Origin: Fonsecaea monophora
Lineage: Eukaryota > Ascomycota > Eurotiomycetes > Chaetothyriales > Herpotrichiellaceae
Direction of reading: 5' to 3'
Length of the DNA: 64,000 bases
Assembly (NCBI RefSeq): GCF_001642475.1
Contig: NW_019173980.1
Span: 179,920-243,919, forward strand
Position numbers and translations under genes: made by a program. Below the pieces are notes generated by a model that saw only the letters and a list, made by a program, of their open reading frames with translations, was not told the DNA's origin and ran no database searches. Shown here piece by piece: positions 10,544 through 22,339 of the stretch. The first letter of the stretch is position 1; each line of letters opens with the position of its first letter.

Positions 10544-12308
10544 ATGGCGGAAAGATCAAGGTCAACACCATTAATGCGAATGCTCCTCTCAGGAGAGGTC
10601 AGTGGAGAAGAGCCTAGAGATTTGTCTCCCAAAGAGAAGTTCAATAGATGGATGGTCAATGAAGGATCTCGCCGTCTGTTCGTCGGTATCTTTATACTCG
10701 CGCACTGCATGTTGTACGGCTTCGGCTTTATGAACTATCAGCTCAAGGACAACCTAACCAAAGCCCGCGCCACCTTCGGCTACGGCTATCCCATTGCTCG
10801 ATCTGCAGCCCTGGTACTACACTTCGATGTCGCCTGCATTCTTCTACCGGTCTGTCGAACTCTCATATCGCTCGTTCGACAAACACCGCTCAACGGAATC
10901 ATTCCCTTTGACAAGAACATTACGTTTCACAAACTCGTGGGCTTTTCCATTGTGTTCTTCACGTGGGTCCACACTATCGCTCATTTACACAACGTGGCAC
11001 AACTCTCTGCAAAGAACAACGGAGGCTTCATCGGTTTCGTCAAACTCAACTTTCTCACAGGCCCCGGCTGGACCGGCTACATTCTCACAATCACCATCAT
11101 GCTCATGTTTTTCACCGCCCTCGAAAAGCCTCGACGGGCCAATTACGAGCGCTTCTGGAATACCCATCATCTCTTTGTCATCTTCTTCATCTTCTGGTCT
11201 ATCCACGGCGCGTTCTGCATGATCCCGGCTGACAACAAACCGTTCTGTTTCGGCAACGGCTCCTTCTATCTGTACTGGATGGTAGGGGGGTTTACCTATC
11301 TCGTGGAGCGTGTCCTACGCGAAATCCGTGGCTATCAGAAGACTTATATAACCAAGGTGATCGAGCACCCCTCGAACGTGGTCGAGATCCGGATCAAGAA
11401 AGAGCACACCAAAACCCGGGCAGGCCAGTACATCTTCCTATGTTGTCCGGAGATATCACTCTGGCAGTACCATCCATTTACGCTCACGTCTGCGCCCGAA
11501 GAGGACTATCTCTCTGTCCATATCCGCATGGTTGGCAATTTCACCAAAGCCCTAGGGAAAGTACTCGGATGTCAAGGTCTCAAAGCGATCGACGACAAGA
11601 AAGGCCCGTACTCTGAAGACGTGTCTACAATTGACCAGAACGGTGAGAAGTTCACCAAACTTCTCCCGCGGCTGTACATCGACGGGCCCTTTGGATCCGC
11701 CTCGGAAGACGTCTTCAAGTTCGAGACCGCGCTCTTGATCGGCGCGGGTATTGGGGTGACGCCATTCGCCTCGATCCTCAAGTCCATTTGGTACCGCATG
11801 AGAGACGCGGGATCCTCTGCTCCAAGGACGCGACTACGCAAGGTGTACTTTTTCTGGGTGTGCCGAGATTTTGGATCGCTCGAGTGGTTCAAGTCTCTAC
11901 TCACGGCGATTGAGAACGAGGACAAGAGCCACGCCATTGAAATTCATGCGGTACGACTCACGTTCTTCACCCCCCCCCCCTCCCCCCTTATTGTCCCTTT
12001 TTGAAACTCCCACTAACACGTCCTTTCAGTACTTGACCGCCAAAATCACCGCCGCCCAAGCATCCAACATCGTCTTGAATTCCGGAGACACTGACGCCAT
12101 CACGGGCCTCCGCACCGCGACCAACTACGGCCGCCCGAACTGGGACATGGTGTTTCGCGGCATCCGCAAGATCCACTGGCCGGGCGAGTGCGGCGTCTTC
12201 TTTTGCGGTCCAAAGGGCCTGGGGGCGGACCTGCACGTCAAATGTAACATGTACACCGAGGCGGGGGACAAAGGGTTCAGTTTTGTTTGGGGCAAGGAGA
12301 ATTTCTAG
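10544..12308 (+). CDS. noxB: NADPH oxidase NoxB (gp91phox type)
   Basis: A membrane NADPH oxidase that makes superoxide, linked in filamentous fungi to differentiation. The product has 561 residues. After a 40-residue N-terminal extension come six membrane helices of the ferric-reductase domain, with paired haem His in VGFSIVFFTWVHTIAHLHN and NTHHLFVIFF. Then the FAD loop HPFTLTSAPEED (about residue 310), the NADPH motif GAGIGVTPFASIL (about 400) and the Nox-type C-terminus ending KENF. There is one intron, 11951-12029, with a ten-C run, and acceptor TTTCAG; it joins IEIHA to YLTAKITAAQ. The open frame extends to a TTG at 10526, but the first ATG is 10544. No calcium-binding EF-hands, which excludes NoxC. 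The N-terminal extension and the FGFMNYQLKDN block favour NoxB over NoxA. Confidence 0.9.
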
Positions 12309-13036
12309 ACGGCGACAAAACAAGTCCGATGTATCGGGGTATAGGAGTATGAGTATGTATTATTATGTGCCTGCCTGACTGCTTGCTGCCTTTCTCTTTT
12401 CTCTTTCTGTTTCTGTTTCTTGTCTCTGTCGTGACTCCGAATGGCGTCTTGTCCTTCGTCCTCGTCCTTGTTGATCAATATAACGCGACATCCCTCGCTC
12501 AAGAGCTCTCCTCTTTGAGATATACTCGGCACAGTAGACCTCGACATTCGATGTGAAGTGAGGTGAGATGATGTATCAACGGCACACACGAGAGCACGGC
12601 AATGGAGAATTTCTACTCAAGGATTCATTCCTCATTTCTTCCCTGCTTCGTTGTATTCTCCTCTTCCAGAGGACGTCGTCCATCAGCCTCGTGTGTACCG
12701 AGTACTCAGAACCAACAACGGTGACTACATGGCCACGATGACTCGACAAGACTATCCGGTATCCTTTATTCCACCGCTTACCACTGCTGCAGCAGCAGTT
12801 ACAGAGGTTAAACCGCGCCTTGGGTATTCCCACAAGTTCCTTCGCAGAAAAAGCAATGCCGGTCAGATTACTGTAAATAGTGTAACTCGTCAAGCATTAT
12901 TTCATTCATACACATATACCCAGTGCTAGGAGGGCCAGCGGGTCAGAGAAAATCAACATGGTCCTCGCCAGCACTAGCAATGGCATCACCACTATCACCA
13001 GCAATATCTTCCACCACGAGACCTTGTATACAGTCA
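12309..13036. other. convergent intergenic region, noxB / dsn1
   Basis: The 3' UTR space of two converging genes. It contains a pyrimidine-rich TTTCTCTTT/CTGTTTCTG stretch near 12390-12425. No gene or RNA feature is supported. Confidence 0.5.
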
Positions 13037-14814
13037 TCATCTGTCCGCTCGGCTCAAACTTCTAAGCACTCCCCCAAGATCTCTTGGGGGGCTGGTCCCC
13101 GATCGTACTCCCAGCGCTTTCTTCGTCCCTTCTTTTTCTCGCTGTGTCAATTTCTCGGCGCATATGGCTAAAGCTCTTCCTGCCACGCCGTCTGCTGCGG
13201 TTCGATACTGCGCTATCCTGTGGATCCCGTCTGCGAATTTGTCGACTGTCGGGCCTATCGATTCCAAAATGTCACCTAGGCGCCGTGATATTTGATCCGT
13301 GGTTGGCGAGGCCTGGGGAGCTATTGAGTCCAGGGCAGTTGCATCCGCCTCGTCCAGGAGTGTTCTGTCTAATTGATTTGCTTGCGATGGGCTGGTTGGC
13401 ACGTCAAGTTCCTGCAAGCTGAGTATCTTGGGAGGTCGTAGTAAGTTCTCCAGTGCCTCTTTTTCGGATCGCAAGCTGCCATCACCATTAGCATCGTGTC
13501 CACAACGTCTGCCGGCTCGCATGTCTCACCGTTTAATCTGCTCCTCCAATTCGGCAATCTTTTCAATGTTCTGCGTGTTCTTGGGATTCGGCCGTTCTGG
13601 AAGTGGTTCCGATGGCACGGATACTTCTTCGCGGCCAAACCAGTCCGACAGATTGGATCTGTTCGCCAGCTCTTTCAGCAACTCTTCTTCGATCACTCGA
13701 GCTGTCAAAAAGTTAGCATGGCAGATGAATTCGAGCGATTTCAGGGCCGCAAACCTGCTTGTATTGCGCTGGCCTCCCCAAATCCCGCACCTAATGGCTT
13801 TTCGTCAAGAGCACGCTCGGCGCACCAGATGAGAAGTTGTTTCATCCGTCTAGGCTCCGGGAGACCCTCACTTTCGATGTGCTTGTAATAGTCCGATACA
13901 TCCAGTTCGGGATGAGGCAAGGCTTCATGGAGAGTTAGTAAATGCTGACTACTGAGCTGGAAATGCTCACCACTGGAGTTCCCTGAGTCGATGAGGGAAC
14001 TCGCCCTTCGCCCGCGCATGCCCAAGCTACTCCTTCTTTCGCCCTTGCCGGCTTTGCCCTCTCGCATGGCTTTATTTCGTTTGATGACAGGCGTGTCCGC
14101 AAAAGGTAGCGCAATCTTGGTCGAAGCATGTACCTGTTGTTCTGTAGAAGCAGCGTCCTCTTTTGGATGTTCTTGTCGCTTTGAAGGAGGTGGTTCGTCC
14201 ACCTTCTTCTCTGGCGACAGTTTGGGGGGATCTTTAACATTATATTTGCGCTTCTTCGTTTCCTCCCTGCGCTCGCTTTCTCCGACAGGGTTTCTATCTT
14301 GTTGTTCGTTATCTTTGGATAAGCGCTTTGAGCGACGCCGGGGGGGATCTTCCTTGGGAACGGGTGTTGGGAACGAGGTTCCATCCTTTCGTTGTGAGGG
14401 CTTTCGCTTCGTCTCTCCATGCTTTGCACTTTCGGTCCTGTCACCCGCCGGTTGAGGTATAGGCGCATCGCCCTCGGGTGATGAGCCATCTCTCCCTTTC
14501 TCTGTTTGTTTCCGTGGAGGCGGCTTCTTTTTGACGCGTTTAAACTGAAACCCATCATCCTCCTCGTCATAATCTAAGAGTCAATGTAAGTCCTTCTGCT
14601 CGCATTTCGCCTGGGTCCCTCCCGTTGTTTACATACCCATTTTCCTTTTCTTCTCATTACGGGCTGTGGCTGCTTGCGCAGCTACCGTATCGGAGGCGCC
14701 AACAGTGGTCTTCGCATTTCGGTTCCCTTGTTCCTGAGTTGAATAGACTGTCGCGTCATCTTTCTGGTGATTTCGCGCGCTTAACCTTCGAGTCGGCCTT
14801 TGGATCGATGACAT
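13037..14814 (-). CDS. kinetochore MIND-complex subunit Dsn1/Mis13-like
   Basis: Links the inner kinetochore to the Ndc80 complex. I assemble four exons: 14814-14637, 14573-13755, 13701-13530 and 13475-13037 (introns of 63, 53 and 54 bp), giving 535 residues with all phases closing. The N-terminal half is basic, Ser/Pro rich and disordered. It is followed by the family signature: RRSSLGMRGRRASSL, then DVSDYYKHI and LPEPRRMKQLLIWCAERAL. The C-terminal half is helical, with a coiled-coil candidate around NTQNIEKIAELEEQIKR. The second intron has an unusual donor, GTTTGC, but a good CTAAC branch and GACAG acceptor. The start MSSIQRPTRRLSARN is the first ATG after upstream non-ATG codons. The assignment rests on the signature; the exon ends are read by eye. 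Confidence 0.82.
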
Positions 14815-15331
14815 TGGCAGAGTATGTAGCGGATGACGCGCAATTAGCATTGTGATTTGAGGGTTGGAGGTGGGCGAGGGAGTCGGATCCCGCGTTTGTT
14901 GGTGGATTGAGTCGCATGCGCAGGCGCGGAGTCGAGTCGGTGGTTAAAATCTAGGGGATTTCATTATAACAATATCTCTGCTAAAGAGTGATCGGACCGC
15001 AGCGCATTCGAGGAGGGGTGGGCGTGGTAATTGGCGTGAAGACAGGATTGAAGGTGGTGTTCAGCACTGAAGCGGCTTGCATCGCGGGCTTGTTGGATTG
15101 TTTACAGTCTGGGGCCGAGCCCGCCAATCACAGTTTTAGACGCCGCTTTTACACATCGATTGTACCAGTACCGCAGTCTCCTGCGCTCCCTCTTCAACCA
15201 TTCACTTGCGCTGCAGGCTCCTTTCACGATCAACAGCGACTCAGGATCTGTGCGCGGCGCTCTCTTCTCGTGTTCCATCTACCTAGCTTCCATTTGCTAC
15301 ATACTCGGAGTCACAGTCTCAACGATGATCT
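14815..15331. promoter_or_regulatory. upstream region of dsn1, also 3' side of the FAD monooxygenase
   Basis: A 517-bp gap upstream of dsn1 and downstream of the monooxygenase gene, both on the minus strand. It should contain the dsn1 promoter. No motif stands out. Confidence 0.4.
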
Positions 15332-16707
15332 TCAATTCACCTCGGATGAACACAGCCTCCATCGCTCGTTCAGAAACCTCTGCACCGTCACAGACTTTGC
15401 GACGTACAACTTGACCTTCTCGTTTGGATTGAGAGTCTCGGAAAGACATATTTGACCAAGATCCTGACCGGCAGAGACCACTGTGGAAGAGACCAGTTGC
15501 ACCTCCCGACTCCAGCCATCGGGCGATAACCTGCCCTGCACATGGAGGCGCAGAAGCTGTGCGTGCAGACAAGCTTGGGTAACGGCTGAGGCTGGGTGAG
15601 GCCTCTGACCGGCAGCGGCATCCCCGACCAGCATGACCTTTCCACCTCTAAAGGTATTCTCGAGCGCTAGAGAATCTGTGATCACTTGAACAAACGGGTT
15701 TCTGGTCTTGGCCACCGCTTCCGCAAATTGTGGCGAGAGTTCATTCTGCGCGTCCGCCCTCATCTCGTCAGCTAACCGCGTACACATGCCACCAGGTGGC
15801 AGTGTGAAACAGTGCCTGACGCTGTTCACGTCTGTCATTAATTCTGCCAGTTCTTCATCCGTCTTCCTCATGTACCAACCCCAGTTGACCAAGTTGTGGG
15901 AGTCTGGAGGGCCGACTTTGCTGGCTGGAACGGTGTAGGAGAGCGTTTGGGAGTTTTGGTTGAAGCAAAACGTGGCAGACAAGTCCATGACCTGCCTCGC
16001 GTCAACTGAGATATCCTCAACCGGTACGAGTCCCCGGAACAGCACATATCCAGCATAGGTGCGCCTCGTGTCCGGGAGCATAATGTCCCGCACCCTGGAT
16101 GAAGCCCCGTCTGCGCCGACAACGAGATCCGCGAGCAAGGTCTCCTCCTTGCCAGCGTCGTTTACGAGATGGATCTGTGCTCTGTCGTCGCACTCGATCA
16201 CATCCCGTACGTTGCAGGAATAGCGATACGTGGTCGAAGCTGTCTCCTCACCACTCCTCTCTGTAAATGCGAGCATTAACACGCGGAATAGTTGAGTCCA
16301 GGTGGTCGCACAATTGTTGACGATGTCTCTGTGAATGATTATTCTACCTTCCGCGTCGAGAATATTCAACGAGTTGATCGGAATGCCGTAGCAACTCATG
16401 GGTGCATTTGCATATCTCTGGAGAAATTCTCCGACTTCATCCCCAATGCGAATTCCAGCTCCCTGGTCTTGTAATTGGCTTGACTGTTGACGTTCTAAGA
16501 CAGTGATCGAACCAATTTCAGGGAGGGTCTTCAGCGCAACACCGATGCAGAGGCCTGCAATGGATCCCCCTACCTGCGATTATGAAAGTGATTAGACGTC
16601 ATTCATGACTTCTAGGAACAAGGATTCTGGAGCCTGGCCCTCAGGTTTGAGCACAGGGTTTGACATACGATCACCACATTCAGACGACGCGACACACTCA
16701 TGATCAT
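15332..16707 (-). CDS. FAD-dependent monooxygenase, dihydroxypyridine/salicylate hydroxylase type
   Basis: A flavin hydroxylase of the group that hydroxylates aromatic rings; substrate unknown. Two exons: 16707-16669 and 16573-15332 (intron 95 bp, donor GTATGT, acceptor CGCAG), giving 426 residues. The splice creates the FAD-binding start LNVVIVGGSIAGLCIG. Next come the second FAD/NADPH motif GADGASSRVRD (about residue 165), YAGYVLFRGLVP, NWGWY, and the third FAD motif VMLVGDAAAGQRPHPASAV (about 345). This set resembles 2,6-dihydroxypyridine 3-hydroxylase-like enzymes. Two in-frame ATGs six bases apart can start it (16707 or 16701). There are no pathway neighbours, so the substrate cannot be inferred. 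Confidence 0.8.
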
Positions 16708-17230
16708 GAATCGGCCAGCCGTGTCACAACTTCACAAAGGTATACCTGATTTCAGGTTTATCACAAGTGAACAGACACTTCTCGGGGCGAGCTGGGGACT
16801 ATCTCGCCTTTAAGCCTTCGAAGTATAGATGTGGTGAGGCCCTGGCCGATACCCTGGTTACTGAAATTCAGCCAACTGGTGCCAAACCAATGTGGCATAA
16901 CACGTCGAAATAGAATGTCTCAACTGTCGTATTCAGATACGAGGCAGAATCTAGGCCTCCAATTGAACAGCAATGTGAGCAAAGAATCAGGCTATCAATC
17001 CTCTCTGACACACCAGTTGAGCTGACCCATGCATGGATTATACGATAGATGCGCTCTTCATCCCACCATAGCCCGATTTCTTTCAGCCTCGCCCTTCGTA
17101 TGCGCCCAGAGCTGATCGTATATCCATCCCACAAAATACGGTTATCCTTCAGCCCCTTTCCCATGTCACAGATGCTTTTATTTATAGTTGTTTAAAGGGA
17201 AGTTTAGACTAATGATCGTCGCACAGGATT
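16708..17230. other. intergenic region; one unsupported 98-codon frame
   Basis: The region lies between two minus-strand genes and holds the monooxygenase promoter. A minus-strand frame from an ATG at 17164 to 16868 (98 residues, starting MGKGLKDNRILWDG) is open, but it has no recognisable domain, and I would not annotate it as a gene without transcript data. Confidence 0.4.
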
Positions 17231-19151
17231 TCATGGCTTCGGCGGCTGATAGACTGTATCGAGATCCTTTTTATCTGCCGACTCCTTCCCCGCTGGGTCA
17301 TCCACAGAAGAGTCTGCTGCTTCCTTTGAGGGTTCAGCCGTGCTGGCCATGGGGGCCGAGAGGTCTGGCGAGTCATGTTTCGCTGGTTCCTCGGCTGTCT
17401 TGGGCTCAGAAGGTCTTGTGGTTGAGTCGGCAGTCCTCTCGAGGTTCATGTTCGTGGCTGGCGGAGGAGATGTGGATTGGCCTTTGTCGGAAGGACTCAG
17501 GAGAATGTCATCAAAGGTTGGTGACCTGGTGATTTTTGCGCTGCCTTGCTCGAGTATCTGAGGAGGAACAGCTGCACCGACTCTGGGCTGATTGCGCTTG
17601 AGGCCGGGGTCTGAATCTCCAGATTCCTCATCCGCCCCGAAAAGAAGACTTGTCTTTTTGATCGTTCTGGAGAAATTCGCGTTAGCTCCAACCAAAGCAC
17701 GATACAGCATCGAGGAAGGGTCGAGACTCACTCTTGAATGGAACCCATTGCTGTCGTCGGCGAAGGAAGAGATTCCCACACCGACGAATACCAAGGTTTT
17801 TGGCTGGACCTTCTTTGTCCTTGTCCCCTCTCTGAGGGATCTAGGGGTTGCTGGGCCTCTCTCGCCAAAGCAGGGCCTCGTCCTGCCCCATCGCCTTGGT
17901 ATGCCGGTGCCCGGCTGTAATACTGCGGTTCGTCATAATCCTCGATGTTTAGACTCTCGAGGGCTCCCGCGGCGACGCTCGAGTACATGTCCGGCTCGGG
18001 GTTTGAAGGGACAGCGTATTCAGGCCGGGGGTGAGCCGTGCTGCGCACGATGGACCGGACGACCCACGGATTCGGTCTTCCCGGCTGGTACCGCGAGGGA
18101 CCGAACACTTTTTCCAGTTCGATGCGGACGCGGACACGCGAAGGGTGCTGGGTTGCGGAGCTGGTGTGTTCGAACCGCAGCAATGCGTTGCCAATGTGTC
18201 TCAGGCAGCTTTGGATGGTTGAGTCACCGGGCCGTGCGTTATCGCGGGATCCGGTCGCGTTGAGGGTGGGTTGATGATTTTTCCGAGCTTCCTCGTTTGC
18301 GCGGAGCATGTTCCCTAGCAGCGTCCTTGAGGAGGCGTTGTCGTCGTCGTCGTCGTCGTCGCTGGGGTTCTTGGACGAGCTCTCCTTCCTACACACATGT
18401 GACACAAACAGTTAGTTAGATAATTGAGTCTCTTCCCTCACAGGGTCTCTTGTTTTGTCAGAGATACACACGGGGGGGGGGCGAGTAAGAAAACATACTC
18501 GTCCGTCGAATCCGCCGCGTTCAACAGGTCACTAAGCATCATTAGGAGCGTGCTCTTGATCCGGTCCAGGTTTCCGCCCAGGTGGTCTATTTATCATTTG
18601 TTAGAAAAGAAAAGTCATTGGAGCTTGTGGCCCAGACAGATATGGAGTCAGTTGGAGCGGGATTGGCTAAACTTACCCATTTCCATGATCACGGCTCCCT
18701 TTGACGATGACGACGAGCTCTCCACGGCTCTCGCGACCAGGGCGTCCATATCCCTAAACACGGTTCCGCACTCGACCACGATCTCCTTGGCTATCTTCAA
18801 CGTCGCGTCCGAGTCCGAGTCGGCGTCGGCGTCGGCGTTGGAGTCCAGCTTGGCCTTGCCATTATCATGACTTGCGTGATTATCGTCATGATCATGATCC
18901 TGGGGTTTCAGGTTCGCGCGTAGTTCCGCCAACACCGAGCATGTCAGCGACACGTCCCGAGCAAGGTCTCTGGCCTTGTAGGAGGCGGAGGATGGGATTG
19001 TAGAAGAAGATGAGGAGGAGGATGAGGCCGAGGACGCCGATGGAGTGGTAGTGATAGCGACGGTCTCGGAAAAGGTGTACAGCGCGATGGACAGCCTGGT
19101 GCCGACGCCGGCGACTCGGGCGATGGTGGCAACGAGGTCGACTTGAGCCAT
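17231..19151 (-). CDS. fungal N-terminal-domain protein with low-complexity tail
   Basis: Four exons: 19151-18677, 18586-18499, 18388-17732 and 17666-17231; phases close to 551 residues. The first 50 residues (MAQVDLVATIARVAGVGTRL onward) and the later helical stretch ending ECGTVFRDMDALVARAVE match the fungal N-terminal domain found at the front of STAND and ankyrin-type proteins. No NACHT, kinase or ankyrin part follows. Instead there is a poly-Ser tract, an Asp/Ala repeat (DADADADSDSD), a run of seven Asp at the start of exon 3, and a Pro/Ser/Thr-rich C-terminus. Donors are GTAAGT, GTATGT and GTGAGT. Function unknown; a signalling or scaffolding adaptor is only a guess. Confidence 0.7.
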
Positions 19152-20588
19152 CTTGTTTCACTCTCTTTCTCTCTATCCCTATATCTTGCCGATTCTCGAT
19201 TCTCGCAACAGAGACGTAATAGAGATGCTCAGACGTTGAGAGGATGACAGCGGTGATGAAGATGATGATCCTCCGAAAGAAAAATAAGATTGCCTCTCCG
19301 GCTGACGGCCGGACGCTCTGTTCTTCTCAGCCCCTTTCGACCGTCCACTATCCCCTGTAAATGATACCTCGTCCTGGACGTCGAATAAAGAAATGGCAAC
19401 GGTTCACACAGACAGACATACGCCCCTCGTAAAAAAAAACCTACGAGTATGTATGTGATATATCCCGGGATAGGTGTCTACCTGGCGAGCTGGGTACCAG
19501 GGCTATTTATACTGTAAGCTGAAATCCTGTACTACTGCACTACTTGTACTAACTGCTAGTGTACTAACCCTAAACACTGTGATCTGTTCCAAAACGAAGC
19601 TGACTAAAGAAGAAAAAAACGGCCCCCGCAAACTATTTTCGGTCTCCGGGAGACGGTTACGAGCTAGCGAGTAGTACCTCTTACAAGTCTACCGAATAAC
19701 CTTGTACCTTCCCGATCATCGCACAGAACGAGGTAATATGGATAAGGGAGTTCTTCGTGAGTGCTCATTAATGGGAGGAAACCCCCTTCCGAGGGTTCGC
19801 AATTATTGAACATTGAGATTTCCTTGGTCACCTGGCGATCCAGAATATTTTCCTTTGGCGTTCTGCGTTCTGCGTGCTGGATGTGGAGACATGGAATAAC
19901 AGGACAAGAAGGAAGATGAAAGACAGAGATACTCGGTACTCTGCAAAGAGACTTTTGATGCACCGTCATGATCGTCGAGGATAATATCCTTTGCAATCTG
20001 GTCGAGGGATGGACATCCTGAATCCATGGAGCGAGCATGGCGGAGACAAGCTTTTCCGGTCCATGAGTCGAGAGAGCGGGAACATTACCTTTTCCGTTGC
20101 CGAAAATGTGGGGCTATGCTTACCTGTGGCTGCGGCGCCTCAGGCGCACACGGAGGCTGTGCTCGCAGCTTATTGATCGCTCATTGGATGAAACCCAGGA
20201 GAGATGATGTCACGGAAGACGCCCCGTGCCGAGCCCTGGCAAGCGGAAAGAGTCAAGATAGGACTGTGTGTATATGGGTGTATAGTGCAACGGCCAAATT
20301 TCCCTAACAAAAGAACCACAAAATTCTGACAACCCCTGGTGCTAGCTTGTCTTCTCACATACTGAGCACTGAGAGATCCAAGGAGCTCGTTTAGACCTTT
20401 CGCTTTCTCTTCAGCTTCATGCCAGATGACCAAGACAAGGCATACTCGCTGGTATCGTCACCTCGTCATGCTCTTAACAAGGTATATAAGTTTCTCTCGA
20501 GACGCGGGGGATTCCTGCCCTTTGATCCAGATCAAACTTTCCTACCTTGACATTCTTCACTTTACTTGATCTTCTGTTCAGAGAGATC
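19152..20588. promoter_or_regulatory. divergent intergenic region
   Basis: 1.4 kb between a minus-strand gene and a plus-strand gene, so both promoters should lie here. A TATATAAG box at about 20482-20489, roughly 100 bp before the ATG at 20589, is a plausible TATA element for the downstream gene. No other gene is supported. Confidence 0.45.
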
Positions 20589-21713
20589 ATGGTTTCAGAA
20601 CCAACATTGGGCGAGCGAAGACGACATTACTCGTCCCGGATCCAAGGACCTCCTCCATCAATCACCCAACAGCAGCCTCATCAATGGCCACTAGAACGCC
20701 CAAAGAACAAGACTCGGGTATTGACTACGCGTGCAGGGAAGCTCTCGTATGTCGACAGTGCTCAGGGCGTCATCAATCCCCGGAACGAGCCTTACAAGGC
20801 CATCTTCAAATCCGTCGCTGGATACGACAAACTCCCTCTGCCAAGGTCGCATCAAGTCATGTACACAAGCCTGAATTTGCGCAAGTACCTGGATCGAACC
20901 CACTGCTTGATGCTGCTTCACGCGCTGTCCAAGCAGAGAGTCAAGATATGGTTAAAAATTGGGAATAGACCCATGTCCAATGTCCACGTTGACCAGGCCA
21001 CCGTCCTGATCCTTTCCATTGCCTTGCGCTCTAGGTCGGGGGAAAAGGCCGAGCTTGTCGGTGAGCTGATTGGTCTGGCCCACCCAAGAACACTGGAGTA
21101 TCTTGCCAGATACATCCGGCCACCACTGTGTGACGCCTCAATCATCGCCAGCCTCGTCAATGCCACGGTGCGACAGTACACGCAACCCCGCCGCGCCAAT
21201 AATGGGGAATTCGGCTCGTTTCAACTCTTCAGACTGGTTCCCCCGATAATCGCAGATCTCCTCATGAAACTCGATCAGAGAACCACCACCAACTTCCTGA
21301 AAGGAGTCTTGACAAGACTGATCACCAGTCACCCAAACGAGCACAAAGAGCGAGGCATGAAACTTGGGCTCCTCCTAGTCGGGATTCGAAAAGCGCTCCG
21401 TCGATTGCTGGAAAACGACAAGAAGAACCGCTCGCGCTTCGAGTTATTGGTCGACTGTGTCTTTGGGCTCTTGTCCAGTGCAGGCCCCTTGGGCGTGGGC
21501 GGCGCGCTGACAGTCGTCCAGCTTCTCGTCAAGCAGATTTGGAAAGCAAAGGGGGAAGTCAGGGAGAGGAAGCTCCGGGAACTCTGGGAGAGCATAGTCT
21601 CGCAGGCGGATATCCTGATTGAGAGGAATCTGGCGAGCGATAGATACAAGATTCGCAATTTCCACACCTGCAGATCGTGGATGAGGAAAGTGGACAGTGA
21701 ATGGCCCATCTAA
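20589..21713 (+). CDS. unrecognised intronless protein, 374 residues
   Basis: I do not recognise this family. The first ATG in the frame is 20589 (MVSEPTLGERRRHYSSR); the frame stays open 14 codons further upstream only through a TTG. The product is basic, with an unstructured N-terminus of about 60 residues. It then looks mostly helical: LNLRKYLDRTHCLMLLHALS, repeated hydrophobic heptads through LLLVGIRKALRRLLENDKKN, and a more apolar patch GLLSSAGPLGVGGALTVVQL near residue 310. No signal peptide. CpA content and codon choice match the neighbouring genes, and the frame is long and uninterrupted, so I accept it as a real gene. A membrane-interacting or scaffold role cannot be inferred safely. 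Confidence 0.7.
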   Translation: MVSEPTLGERRRHYSSRIQGPPPSITQQQPHQWPLERPKNKTRVLTTRAGKLSYVDSAQGVINPRNEPYKAIFKSVAGYDKLPLPRSHQVMYTSLNLRKYLDRTHCLMLLHALSKQRVKIWLKIGNRPMSNVHVDQATVLILSIALRSRSGEKAELVGELIGLAHPRTLEYLARYIRPPLCDASIIASLVNATVRQYTQPRRANNGEFGSFQLFRLVPPIIADLLMKLDQRTTTNFLKGVLTRLITSHPNEHKERGMKLGLLLVGIRKALRRLLENDKKNRSRFELLVDCVFGLLSSAGPLGVGGALTVVQLLVKQIWKAKGEVRERKLRELWESIVSQADILIERNLASDRYKIRNFHTCRSWMRKVDSEWPI

Positions 21714-22339
21714 GTGGAGGGCGAAGGGAGTTTGCTGCTACTGCTACTTGTACTGGTGCGCGTGTGTTTCCTGGTCATTTCTCTAGACTAGATCATCTGC
21801 AAGTTCAGCGTTGATATATATGGTATGGGCATATTTTTTTGCGATAGATGATACCCCTGGCGGTGGCCCCTTGTACACGCATTCGAACAGTAACATTTTT
21901 CAATTTTTATTTCGATTATTTCAAAATAAAAAACTTCGTCATGCTCTTTGATTGAACCATCGTGTCACCGCACCAGGGGGTGATAGACTACGATGGCCAC
22001 GCAAAGATTTGGAAATCGGCACACGCAGATTCTGCGAGCAGGTAGACAGGTGTCTAGATATCTAGGTACCTGCGAGGTATGGGAGTGTCTGTCTATCACT
22101 TCGAGGAGATGGGATGCGTGTGGTGGTGGTGGTGGTGTTACTCACTGCTCGTACTTGTGCATGGTACATAGTGATGCAGCTACGTGGCTAGGTATTGGGC
22201 ATGGGCATGCATACATGCAAACATACACATCCCTCCCCACACGCCTCCGATCATATATTCCCCAGTTCCAGCAGCCCCAGACCCAGCCCCAACCCCGTTC
22301 TCTCCATCTTTTACCTCACTCTCTCTCTCTCCATCTCTC
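21714..22339. other. convergent intergenic region
   Basis: The 3' UTR space of two converging genes. It holds an A/T-rich stretch near 21890-21935, a short GTG microsatellite near 22120-22137 and a CTCTCT-rich tract just before the dehydrogenase stop. No gene supported. Confidence 0.5.

Noticed and set aside
16868..17164. 98-codon minus-strand frame with an ATG
   Set aside because: No recognisable domain and it sits in the promoter of the monooxygenase gene; left as unsupported.
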